Shown piece by piece: positions 8,044 through 16,111 of a stretch of DNA of 64,000 nt; position 1 is the first letter of the stretch; each line of letters starts with the position of its first letter. The notes under the pieces were generated by a model. It worked only from the letters and a program-made list of their open reading frames with translations, ran no database searches and was not told where the DNA came from. Location of the stretch: positions 62,001 through 126,000 of the forward strand of contig JAHEJW010000002.1 in NCBI GenBank assembly GCA_024638655.1. Direction: 5' to 3'. This stretch comes from a bacterium. GTDB lineage: Bacteria; Actinomycetota; Acidimicrobiia; Spongiisociales; ZC4RG35. A program made the position numbers and the translations under genes.

Positions 8044-9577
8044 GGGGTCCACAAGGAGACGCTCGGGAGGGCGGGATGCCCGAAGGGCAGCCCGAACCTC
8101 GGCCGCGGAGGCAGCTCTTCCCTATCTGACCAGGTCGATTCCCCCTACCGAGATACTCGCCGAGGAGGGGCTGGCGACCATCGAGGAGAACGCCGAGGCA
8201 ATCCTGGAGGAGATTGGCATCGAGATCGTCGAGTTCCCCGAAGCCCTGTCGATCTTCGAGGCCGGCGGTGCGACGGTCGACGGAACCAGGGTCCGGTTCC
8301 CGAGAGGAATGTGCCGGGACCTGATTGTCGACTCGGCTCCCGAGCGATTCACCCAACATGCCCGCAACCCGGCGAAATCGGTCGAGATCGGAGATCCTCA
8401 CGTTGTCATGGCTCCCGCATACGGGTCACCGTTCGTCAGGGATCTGTTCGGGGGCCGTCGCTATGCGAACCTCGACGACTTCCGCAACTTCGTCAAGCTC
8501 GCCTATTCCTCCCCGCAAATGCATCACTCTGGTGGGACGCTCTGCGAGCCGGTCGACCTTCCGGTCAACAAACGGCATTTCGACATGATCTACACCCATA
8601 TCCGATACAGCGACAAGCCGTTCATGGGCTCGGTCACCGCTCCCGAACGAGCCCAGGACACCGTGGACATGGTCAAGATCCTGTTTGGCGAGGACTTCAT
8701 AGATGAGAACACGGTCCTGCTGTCCCTCTGCAATGCCAACTCGCCCCTTTCCTGGGATCGGAACATGCTCGGATCCGCCAAGGTCTACGCGGAGAACAAC
8801 CAAGCAGTGATCATCGCACCGTTCATACTGGCCGGGGCGATGGGACCGGTCACCGCTGCCGGAACAGCAGCCCAGACTCTCGCCGAGGCGATGGCTGGCA
8901 TGGCGTTCACCCAGCTGGTGCGTCCAGGTGCACCGGTCGTGTTCGGGTCCTTTGCGAGCTCGATGTCGATGCAGTCCGGAGCACCGACCTTCGGCACTCC
9001 CGAGCCGGCACTGGTCTTGTTCACCGTGGCCGCATTGGCGAGACGTCTGGGTGTGCCTTCCCGACTCGGTGGGAATCTCACAGCATCGAAGCTCCCCGAC
9101 GCCCAGGCGGCATACGAGAGCGCGGCGACCTTCATCCCGACACTCATGGCAGGAGCCAACTTCGTGCTTCATTCCGCCGGCTGGCTCGAAGGAGGGCTGG
9201 TCATGGGATACGAGAAGTTCGTGCTCGACGCCGACATGGCCGGGATGGCTGGAGCTCTGCTGGGCGGTATCGACATGTCGCCGAACGGCCAGGCGATGGA
9301 TGCGATCCGGGAGACCGGGCCGGGCCAGCATTACCTGGGAGCAGCCCACACACTCGCCAACTTCGAGAACGCCTTCTGGAGATCGGCCACCGCGGACAGC
9401 AACAGCTTCGAGCAGTGGGAGGCCGAAGGTGCGAAAGATGCCGCTGCGCGCGCCTACGAGCGTTGGAACCAGATGCTGTCCGACTACGAGATGCCGCAGC
9501 TGGACGACGACAAGGACCAGCAGATCCTGAGCTGGATCAACCAGCGCAAGGAATCGTTCCCAGACTCGGATGTGTGA
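8036..9577 (+). CDS. Non-pyrrolysine MttB-family quaternary amine:corrinoid methyltransferase (MtgB-like)
   Basis: A 513-residue TIM-barrel protein of the MttB family, starting ATG 8036 behind a GAGGAG site eight bases upstream. No in-frame TAG is present, so it belongs to the non-pyrrolysine group whose characterised members include glycine betaine methyltransferase MtgB and carnitine/proline betaine enzymes. Family stretches include EEGLATIEENAEAILEEIGI near residue 45, SGGTLCEPVDLP near 165 and SMQSGAPTFGTPEPA near 310. It would transfer one methyl from a quaternary amine to the corrinoid protein at 3875. Betaine is favoured by the surrounding betaine uptake and dimethylglycine dehydrogenase genes, but carnitine, proline betaine or choline are possible. 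Confidence 0.9.
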   Translation: MTEGSTRRRSGGRDARRAARTSAAEAALPYLTRSIPPTEILAEEGLATIEENAEAILEEIGIEIVEFPEALSIFEAGGATVDGTRVRFPRGMCRDLIVDSAPERFTQHARNPAKSVEIGDPHVVMAPAYGSPFVRDLFGGRRYANLDDFRNFVKLAYSSPQMHHSGGTLCEPVDLPVNKRHFDMIYTHIRYSDKPFMGSVTAPERAQDTVDMVKILFGEDFIDENTVLLSLCNANSPLSWDRNMLGSAKVYAENNQAVIIAPFILAGAMGPVTAAGTAAQTLAEAMAGMAFTQLVRPGAPVVFGSFASSMSMQSGAPTFGTPEPALVLFTVAALARRLGVPSRLGGNLTASKLPDAQAAYESAATFIPTLMAGANFVLHSAGWLEGGLVMGYEKFVLDADMAGMAGALLGGIDMSPNGQAMDAIRETGPGQHYLGAAHTLANFENAFWRSATADSNSFEQWEAEGAKDAAARAYERWNQMLSDYEMPQLDDDKDQQILSWINQRKESFPDSDV

Positions 9578-10443
9578 TGACAACCAGACCTATCTACACC
9601 GCCCACCTCACCGCTCAGGAGATCTCGTCGATTCGCCGGATACTCGAACAACCCAAATACGAGCTGATCCCGTTGAAGAACGTCCTGGAGCAGGCCGGGC
9701 ATCTCCCATCTGGGGCAACGGTCAGCGTCACTGCATCGCCCAACAAGGGGATGATGGCCACCGTCGACCTCTCGATCGAGCTTCAGAATCGCGGCTTCCA
9801 CGTCATCCCCCATATCTCCGCCCGCCTCACCCGTGACCGCAGTGAGCTACGAGAGATCATCGATCGTCTCGATGCCGCCGACATGCGGAGAGTCTTCGTG
9901 GTGGGCGGCGACGTCACGGAGGCGGGTGAGTTCTTCGACGGCCTGGCGATCCTGGCGGCAATGGAGGAGATGGGTCACGGGTTCACCGAGGTCGGGATAC
10001 CTGGATATCCAGAAGGACATCACATCGTCGACGACGCCACAATCGAGAAGGCCGTCGAAGACAAGGTGCCATTTGCGTCATACATCACCACCCAGATGTG
10101 CTTCACACCCGACGCCATCTCGACATGGGTCCAATCTCTGAGAAGTCGGGGCATCGACCTCGGGGTCTTCATAGGCATCCCTGGAGTTGCCGAGCTGAAA
10201 AAGCTTCTCACCCTGTCGGTGCGCATCGGGGTGGGCGCGTCGAGCCGTTTCCTCTCCCACAACAAGAGCCTCGCCGGCAGGCTGGTACGTCCTGGGGGCT
10301 ATGCCCCTGACGACCTGGTCATTGGTCTCGCAACTCTCCTGGCCGATTCTGCCGCCAACGTTGAGGGCTTTCACATCTACACCTTCAACCAGGTGGAGAG
10401 CACCGAACAATGGCGTCACGAGATGCTCCGAGCTCTGCCCTGA
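9577..10443 (+). CDS. Methylenetetrahydrofolate reductase-like protein (MetF family)
   Basis: A 288-residue protein starting in a TGATG junction with the methyltransferase stop. It shows the MetF barrel pattern: VSVTASPNKGMMATVDLS near residue 45, HISARLTRDRSELREII near 74 (matching the HLTC-type strand), VFVVGGDV near 100 and TQMCFTPDAI near 171. MetF interconverts methyl-THF and methylene-THF. Here it would oxidise the methyl-THF made by the corrinoid system so the carbon can be released as formate. Sequence differs from housekeeping MetF at several motifs, so a specialised role is likely. No zinc-binding MetV-type partner is seen nearby. Confidence 0.78.
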   Translation: MTTRPIYTAHLTAQEISSIRRILEQPKYELIPLKNVLEQAGHLPSGATVSVTASPNKGMMATVDLSIELQNRGFHVIPHISARLTRDRSELREIIDRLDAADMRRVFVVGGDVTEAGEFFDGLAILAAMEEMGHGFTEVGIPGYPEGHHIVDDATIEKAVEDKVPFASYITTQMCFTPDAISTWVQSLRSRGIDLGVFIGIPGVAELKKLLTLSVRIGVGASSRFLSHNKSLAGRLVRPGGYAPDDLVIGLATLLADSAANVEGFHIYTFNQVESTEQWRHEMLRALP

Positions 10444-10452
10444 TAGTGTCGC

Positions 10453-10469
10453 GTTCCGCTCTGCGGACC
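10453..10469. promoter_or_regulatory. Operator-like palindrome upstream of the IclR gene
   Basis: The bases GTTCCGC-TCT-GCGGACC form a 7-3-7 inverted repeat with one mismatch, 22 bases before the regulator ATG and 9 bases after the MetF-like stop. The half-site GTTCC(A/G)C is shared with the site at 3843-3859 ahead of the corrinoid operon. This fits autoregulation plus control of the operon by one IclR protein, an inference from matching geometry. Confidence 0.5.
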
Positions 10470-10491
10470 GGGAGTCGTAGCATGGAACACA

Positions 10492-11235
10492 ATGGCCCAT
10501 GTCGAATCGGTAGCCCGAGCGGTGAAGGTCATCGAGGCTCTGGCGATGTCCCCCGCAGGTCTCTCCGAATGCGCCCGAAGGGTGGGCTTGCCCAAGAGCA
10601 CGGTGGCCCGAATCCTGGCAACCCTCGAGGAAACCGAGGCAGTCGAGCGCGCCGAGGATGGGCGGATGTATCGGCTTGGTCCAATGATGCAGAGGCTCTC
10701 GGCCGCAGCCGGTGGCCCGGCCCAGCTGGCGGCCTTCGCCTGGCCCTATCTCGAGGAATTGACCAGTCTGACCGGTGAGGCCGCCGGCCTATCGATCCCG
10801 GACGGCTATCGAGTCCACTACATCGACCAGACCGAGGCGACCCACCCGGTCCAGGTGCGGGACTGGACAGGTGAACTCATCCCGATGCACCTCGTGCCGT
10901 CAGGTCTGGTAATCATGGCCCACTGGCCTGATGAGCAGACCGACCGCTATCTGGGCCGGGACCTCGAGCGAACGACAGCCAACTCGATGACGGACCCTGA
11001 GGCTATCCGGGACCGTCTGGGTGGGATCCGGGAGGTGGGCTACGTCTGGGTCTTCGAGGAGTTCGTCGAGGGGATCAACTCCGTCGCCGCACCTGTATTC
11101 GAGAAGGACACGATCACAGCCGCGATTCATGTTCACGGCCCTGCATACCGTTTCCCGGCCCCCGGCGAGGAAGGACGACTGGGCAAGGCCGTAGCGGGCG
11201 CGGCACGACGTCTCTGGGAGGCCATGGCCCGCTGA
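10492..11235 (+). CDS. IclR family transcriptional regulator
   Basis: A 247-residue regulator with an N-terminal winged helix-turn-helix (about 1-65; recognition helix region GLPKSTVARILATLEE) and a C-terminal effector-binding IclR domain (about 75-247). There is little ribosome-site signal before the ATG, so translation may be leaderless or start from a short leader. It lies 48 bases after the methyl-transfer operon on the same strand. With matching palindromes before itself and before the operon, it is the likely local regulator. The effector could be the methylated amine or its demethylated product. Confidence 0.9.
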   Translation: MAHVESVARAVKVIEALAMSPAGLSECARRVGLPKSTVARILATLEETEAVERAEDGRMYRLGPMMQRLSAAAGGPAQLAAFAWPYLEELTSLTGEAAGLSIPDGYRVHYIDQTEATHPVQVRDWTGELIPMHLVPSGLVIMAHWPDEQTDRYLGRDLERTTANSMTDPEAIRDRLGGIREVGYVWVFEEFVEGINSVAAPVFEKDTITAAIHVHGPAYRFPAPGEEGRLGKAVAGAARRLWEAMAR

Positions 11236-11265
11236 CCAATCGAATTGGCGCACCGATTCGGGAGG

Positions 11266-12537
11266 TCAATCGGCGTTGTTCCCATTCCCGTTCCTGCCCA
11301 GTCTCTTGGCGGTCTCGACGATCAGACGGGGGATGAAAGTGGATCGGGCGGGTACCGAGAGAAAGGGACGCTGGGCGACACCGGTGAGCACGGGGCGTCT
11401 TGCGATTCGATAGACGCCCAGGACACCGATGACGCCGTGTACCAGTGTCATGGTCCAGAAGAAGCCGCTGGGCCCCGCTGCAGTCATGACCATCGAGGCG
11501 AGCACCGGCCCGAAGACGGCTCCGACACCGGTGAGAAAGACGACCGCGACACTTCCCGTGACCGCCCTACCCGGAGGTAGGACATCGACAACATGGCTCA
11601 GCGCAAGGGAGTACATGGGAAAGGAGAGCCCACCCAGTGCGAGCATCACTGCCACCAGAACAAAGCTGTCCCCGGACACCGTGACCCCGAACCCGGCCAC
11701 CACGACCGCGGCCAGGGTGACGACGAGAATCGCACGGCGGCGATCGATCTTGTCGGACAGGTGACCGATTGGCCACTGGAAGAGGACCGACCCCAGCGCA
11801 CCCGCTCCGACAAAGAGGGCAGTGCGAGTGTTGGACATGCCCACCTGGGTGGCATACACACCCGCCATACCCAGTAGTGCACCATTGGCTACCCCAGCTC
11901 CAACAGCAGTGATGACGCCAACCGGGGCTACCTCCCATATCTCTCTGGGCCTCACGGGTGGGGGCAGGAAGAACTCCGGGGCGGTGTTGATTGACAGCGA
12001 CACCGGTGCGATCGAGAGGGCCATGAGTGCACCGGCGGCGATGAACAGTGTTTGCTGGAGCGGGCTCCCCAAACCGAGGAGGACCTGGCCGAGTGAGAGG
12101 CCACCCATCGCCACCACCATGTACAACGCCATGACCCTCCCCCGGTTCTCGTTGGTCACCGTGTCGTTGAGCCAGCTCTCGACGACGATGTAGAGACCGG
12201 CCATGGCGAAGCCAAAGACCAGCCGTAGGACGATCCAGGCATAGGGAACCACCCAGACTGCGTGTATCAGGGCGGTCGTCGTCACCAACGAGGCCAGCCC
12301 GGCGAAGACCCTGATGTGACCCACCCTGGCCATGAACCCCGGGGTGAAGTGCGACCCTGCCAGGAAGCCCCCGAAGTATGCGGCCATGATCAGACCGGTC
12401 GTGGTCGTTGAGAAGCCTTCCAGCTCGGAGCGGACGCCGATGAGGACCCCGACCAGACCGTTTCCCACCATGATCAATGCCAGAGCAGCGAACAGGCCCC
12501 AGGCCGAGATCAAGGTTTTTTGCGCGGTCGATTGCAT
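11266..12537 (-). CDS. MFS transporter
   Basis: A 423-residue integral membrane protein with about 12 hydrophobic segments and a major facilitator pattern (first helix LFAALALIMVGNGLVGVLIG; GRVMALYMVV near residue 140; cytoplasmic loop GHLSDKIDRRRAILVV near 270). ATG 12537 is chosen because the upstream 41 in-frame residues are Arg/Pro-rich and not hydrophobic. It follows fdhD by 58 bases on the same strand and is convergent with the IclR gene. Substrate is unknown. The formate dehydrogenase context could suggest a one-carbon or organic acid solute, but nothing in the sequence shows this. Confidence 0.85.
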   Translation of the reverse strand: MQSTAQKTLISAWGLFAALALIMVGNGLVGVLIGVRSELEGFSTTTTGLIMAAYFGGFLAGSHFTPGFMARVGHIRVFAGLASLVTTTALIHAVWVVPYAWIVLRLVFGFAMAGLYIVVESWLNDTVTNENRGRVMALYMVVAMGGLSLGQVLLGLGSPLQQTLFIAAGALMALSIAPVSLSINTAPEFFLPPPVRPREIWEVAPVGVITAVGAGVANGALLGMAGVYATQVGMSNTRTALFVGAGALGSVLFQWPIGHLSDKIDRRRAILVVTLAAVVVAGFGVTVSGDSFVLVAVMLALGGLSFPMYSLALSHVVDVLPPGRAVTGSVAVVFLTGVGAVFGPVLASMVMTAAGPSGFFWTMTLVHGVIGVLGVYRIARRPVLTGVAQRPFLSVPARSTFIPRLIVETAKRLGRNGNGNNAD

Positions 12538-12595
12538 TCTCGGTCTTGTAGTTGGATCGGATGTGTGCCGGCCCGGCAGGAAGCTCAGATTCGGG

Positions 12596-13396
12596 CTAAT
12601 CCGGGGCGTCGATACCTCGAATTCTCTCAGCGCCAGCGTACAACGTGAAACCGCCCTCACGGAGGAATCCGACGATCGTCATCCCGAACTCCTCGGCGAG
12701 ATCTACGGCGAGACTCGACGCAGCCGAGACACCGCAGACCAGGGAGATCCCGGCCACCGCCGCCTTTTGTGTGATCTCAAACGACACCCGTCCGGAGACG
12801 ATGAGACCGATCCGGGGCAGAGGCCAGGCGTCGGCCGCGAGGTGGCCGATCAACTTGTCGACCGCATTGTGACGGCCCACGTCCTCCCTCACGGCCAGGA
12901 GGTCTCCGGCGGTGTCGAAGACGGCGGCCGCATGGAGACCGCCGGTCTCGTGAAACGCCGCTTGCCGCTGGAGCAGCCGTGGAGGCAGGGACAGGATCAC
13001 GTCGGCATCCACGACCGGCCCTTCTGGCGGCCTCGCACCTGCGACCCTGATGGCATCTATGGACGCCTTGCCACAAACACCGCAGGAAGAGGTCGAATAG
13101 AAGTTCCGCTGGAACCTGGCCGCATCGATGTCCACGCCCTCGGCCGTGACCAGATTCCACCTTCCCTCACCGAGGTCTTCGATACTCGCGATTGATCTCG
13201 GTGTGGTGATGATCCCCTCGGTCAATGCGAAACCAAGAGCCAGGTCGGAATCCGAGCCAGGGGTTCGCATGACCACGGCCAGCGGGGTCCCATCGAGACG
13301 TATCTCGAGAGGCTCCTCAACCACGAGGCTGTCATCGAAGGGCGTTGAGAGGTCCCGAAACCTCACGACCCGTCGGGTCGTGACCGGCTCAGCCAT
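12596..13396 (-). CDS. fdhD: Formate dehydrogenase accessory sulfurtransferase FdhD
   Basis: A 266-residue FdhD-family protein. FdhD passes sulfur from the cysteine desulfurase to the molybdenum cofactor of formate dehydrogenase, needed for activity. The family's two essential cysteines are visible as Cys105 and Cys108 in SSCGVCGK, with DVGRHNAVDKLIG near residue 167 and LVCGVSAASSLAV near 220. It starts 8 bases inside the end of the formate dehydrogenase ferredoxin-domain gene, so it is co-translated with the enzyme. This context makes the assignment very secure. Confidence 0.96.
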   Translation of the reverse strand: MAEPVTTRRVVRFRDLSTPFDDSLVVEEPLEIRLDGTPLAVVMRTPGSDSDLALGFALTEGIITTPRSIASIEDLGEGRWNLVTAEGVDIDAARFQRNFYSTSSCGVCGKASIDAIRVAGARPPEGPVVDADVILSLPPRLLQRQAAFHETGGLHAAAVFDTAGDLLAVREDVGRHNAVDKLIGHLAADAWPLPRIGLIVSGRVSFEITQKAAVAGISLVCGVSAASSLAVDLAEEFGMTIVGFLREGGFTLYAGAERIRGIDAPD

Positions 13397-14315
13397 CGAC
13401 GCCGCTACCTACGTAACTCCAGCCAAACCGGCCTTTGATGCAGAGGTTCCCAAGGGTGACGTCGTGGTCATGGGGCGAGGTGACCTTGACGATTCGGTTG
13501 TCCTGCGTGTGGAGGTCGAGATTGCATCCGACGCCACAGTAGGAGCACACGGTCCGGGTGATCTCCTGGCTCGACTCGTCCCAGGCGCCCTGCTCACGCA
13601 TGTCGTATTCGATCTTGCCGACCAGGGCACCTGTGGGGCACACGGCGATGCAGTTGCCGCAGTAGACGCACGCCGAATCTGGGAGTGCGAAGTCGAACTC
13701 GGTGGAGATGCGGGAATCGAACCCGCGGCCGGCGACTGCTATGGCGAAGGTGTTCTGGTGCTCGACGCCACAGGCGTCCACACATCGGTAGCAGAGGATG
13801 CACCTGCTGTAGTCCCGGACGTACAACTCGTCCTCGACTTTCGCCGGTTCGTAGACGGTGGCGGCCGCCGCAAGCTCCGGCGATCCGTGGTGTCCCGGGC
13901 TCGGGGGCTGCCGCGGCGCCTCCACTGCTGGGGGGCCGAACCTCTCGGAGCGGGCACCGGCCATGGTCATCCAACCCGCCAGCTGCTCTTCGGACCTGTC
14001 CAGCTCGCTGGCCGAACCCAGAAGTTCCAAGACCAGACGCCGACTGTGCTCAGCACGATCCGTACCGGTGCGGATCTCCATCCCCTCTTCCAGCTCGCGA
14101 GAGCACGATGGGATCAAGGCTCGCGACCCTTCCAGCTCGACGACACAGACCCTGCAGGCGCTGGCCGGGGTCATGGTGGGGCCGTAACAGAGGGTGGGCA
14201 GGCCGACACCGGCACTGCGGCAGGCGTCGAGCACCGAAGAACCCTCTGGCAGCTCGACGGTCTTCCCGTCGACACTCGCCGAGATCGTGACTCGTTGCCG
14301 ATCCGTGGTCGTCAT
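13389..14315 (-). CDS. Formate dehydrogenase alpha subunit, detached N-terminal iron-sulfur part
   Basis: A 308-residue protein matching only the front part of a formate dehydrogenase alpha subunit. Domains in order: [2Fe-2S] ferredoxin (Cys43, Cys54, Cys57, Cys70), two 4Fe-4S motifs (CILCYRCVDAC and CVYCGNCIAVCP), then the Mo-bisPGD Fe4S4 motif (CSYCGVGC followed by NLCIKGRFGW) right at the C-terminus, after which it stops. The rest of the usual alpha subunit is encoded separately at 16112-17989. The NuoG-type His-Cys cluster motif between the ferredoxin and 4Fe-4S regions appears absent. ATG 14315 overlaps the NuoEF stop (ATGA). A longer in-frame reading to 14534 lacks family similarity. 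It would wire electrons from the Mo site to the flavin subunit. Confidence 0.88.
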   Translation of the reverse strand: MTTTDRQRVTISASVDGKTVELPEGSSVLDACRSAGVGLPTLCYGPTMTPASACRVCVVELEGSRALIPSCSRELEEGMEIRTGTDRAEHSRRLVLELLGSASELDRSEEQLAGWMTMAGARSERFGPPAVEAPRQPPSPGHHGSPELAAAATVYEPAKVEDELYVRDYSRCILCYRCVDACGVEHQNTFAIAVAGRGFDSRISTEFDFALPDSACVYCGNCIAVCPTGALVGKIEYDMREQGAWDESSQEITRTVCSYCGVGCNLDLHTQDNRIVKVTSPHDHDVTLGNLCIKGRFGWSYVGSGVDG

Positions 14316-16108
14316 TGCGGCGCTCCGGGTAGTCCGAGTCTGATTGCCGACTGAATGGCCGACGCCGCCGTCTGACCCAGCCCGCATATGGAGGCGTCGG
14401 TCATCACGCGAGCAAGATCGTCGAGCCGTTTCCTCTCCTCTTGCCGCGAGCCCAATGGGCGTCCCCCGGACAGCCTCCCGAGAGCCTCCTCCTGACGAAC
14501 AGTTCCAATGCGGCAAGGCACACACTGGCCACACGACTCGTCTCGGAAGAATCGGGCGATTCTGGCGAGCACGGGACCAAAGTCGGTGTCGTCGTCGAAA
14601 ACGATGACTGCACCAGATCCGAGTGTGGCGCCTGCGGCCCGGGTTGCTTCGAAGGTGAGAGGCATGCTCATCGCTTCCGGCCCAACGAAACTCCCCGCCG
14701 CTCCTCCGAGTAGCACGGCGCCGATCTTCCCGGCACCGGACAACTCCAACAACTCACCGAGGGTCGCGCCAAACGGAACCTCATAGACGCCTGGCCGGTC
14801 CACAGCCCCCGAGACGCAAAACAGCTTCGGACCCGATGATTGCTCGGTGCCCAACGCGGAGAATGGAACGCCCCCGATCTGGAGCGCGTACAGGGCGGCA
14901 AGTAGCGTCTCGATGTTGTTGATCCCGGTGGGCTTCCCGAAGAGGCCGTGCTGAGTGGGGAAGGGGGGCTTCTGGCGCGGTTCTCCCCTGTGTCCTTCGA
15001 TCGATGCAAAAAGGGCTGTCTCCTCGCCACAGATGTAGGCGCCGGCACCCCGACGCACCTCGAGTTTGAAATCGAAACCGGAGCCCGCGACGTCGGCACC
15101 CAGGAGACCAGCCTCACGCGCCTGGCTGATGGCTCTCGTCAACCGCCGCTCCGCCGTGGGGTACTCCCCCCTCACATAGACGTAGCCGTGGGTCGCACCG
15201 GTGGCGAAGCCGTAGATTGTCATGGCTTCGACGACCGCAAAGGGGTCTCCTTCCATTAGGAGCCTGTCTTTGAAGGTCCCGGGCTCGGACTCGTCGCCGT
15301 TGGCTATCACATACTTGATGGGTCCAGGCGCCTCGGCCACACCCCTCCACTTCACGCCGATGGGGAAGGCGGCTCCACCCCTGCCACGCAGGTTCGATCT
15401 CTCCAGCTCCTCGATGACTCCCATGGGGCCGAGGTCGACGGCTCGGGACAGCGTTTCGTACCCACCCGAGGCCCGATATGACTCGAGACTCTCCGGGTCG
15501 ACATCGCCGACTCGCCTGAGGAGCGCAAGCTCCGACCGATCTTGGTGGACAACGCCTGGATCGAGCTCATCGAAGCCGATGGCTCTGACCGACCGGGTGT
15601 CCACGGGGGCCGCGTTGGCATAGCCCTTTCCCGGCTGATGGAGCATTGCGGCGGGAGCTCGGTCGCACTGGCCAAGACACGGGCTCCGCTCCCATCGAAC
15701 TCCATTCGATCCAAGTGCGTCATCCAGCGAGTCACACAGCGCCTCGGCCCCATATTGGGTGCAGATGATGTCGTCGCAGACGTGAATGGTCGTGATCCCG
15801 GTCTCATCGACCCCGTAAAGGGCGTAGAAGGTGGCGACGCCGTATGCCTCGGCCGGGGGAACGGTCAGGCGGTCGGAGATGTAGCCGAGGGCTCCACGGG
15901 AGACACCCCCTACCGCATCCTGGACTGCGTGCAGCGCGGGCAGGAGCATGTGTCGCTTCTCCCGCGCCGCATGGCCTCCATAGGCCACCCTTCCGTCGAG
16001 GCCACCAAAAGAGCCACCATCCCAGCCCGAATCCGGCGGGCCCAGGACTTCATCGACAGCGCTCTTCTCGGCCTCGGTCGGGCGGTAGAGCAGATTCCTG
16101 ATGTCCAT
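14312..16108 (-). CDS. NAD-linked formate dehydrogenase beta/gamma fusion (NuoE-NuoF like)
   Basis: A 598-residue fusion: a NuoE-like thioredoxin-fold [2Fe-2S] domain (about 1-170, CDDIIC and CLGQC supply the four cysteines) joined to a NuoF-like FMN/NADH domain (about 175-598) with GRGGAAFPIGVKW, NGDESEPGTFKDR and the 4Fe-4S motif SCGQCVPC plus a later Cys in SICGLG. This is the diaphorase module that hands electrons from formate to NAD+. It starts three bases after the stop of the catalytic subunit and ends in an ATGA overlap with the ferredoxin-domain gene. Cytoplasmic location is expected, as no signal peptide is seen. Confidence 0.92.
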   Translation of the reverse strand: MDIRNLLYRPTEAEKSAVDEVLGPPDSGWDGGSFGGLDGRVAYGGHAAREKRHMLLPALHAVQDAVGGVSRGALGYISDRLTVPPAEAYGVATFYALYGVDETGITTIHVCDDIICTQYGAEALCDSLDDALGSNGVRWERSPCLGQCDRAPAAMLHQPGKGYANAAPVDTRSVRAIGFDELDPGVVHQDRSELALLRRVGDVDPESLESYRASGGYETLSRAVDLGPMGVIEELERSNLRGRGGAAFPIGVKWRGVAEAPGPIKYVIANGDESEPGTFKDRLLMEGDPFAVVEAMTIYGFATGATHGYVYVRGEYPTAERRLTRAISQAREAGLLGADVAGSGFDFKLEVRRGAGAYICGEETALFASIEGHRGEPRQKPPFPTQHGLFGKPTGINNIETLLAALYALQIGGVPFSALGTEQSSGPKLFCVSGAVDRPGVYEVPFGATLGELLELSGAGKIGAVLLGGAAGSFVGPEAMSMPLTFEATRAAGATLGSGAVIVFDDDTDFGPVLARIARFFRDESCGQCVPCRIGTVRQEEALGRLSGGRPLGSRQEERKRLDDLARVMTDASICGLGQTAASAIQSAIRLGLPGAPQ

Positions 16109-16111
16109 GGG

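Noticed and set aside
8036-9577. Pyrrolysine-type trimethylamine methyltransferase
   Set aside because: No in-frame TAG occurs in the gene, and no pylT or pylS was seen, so it is the non-pyrrolysine group.
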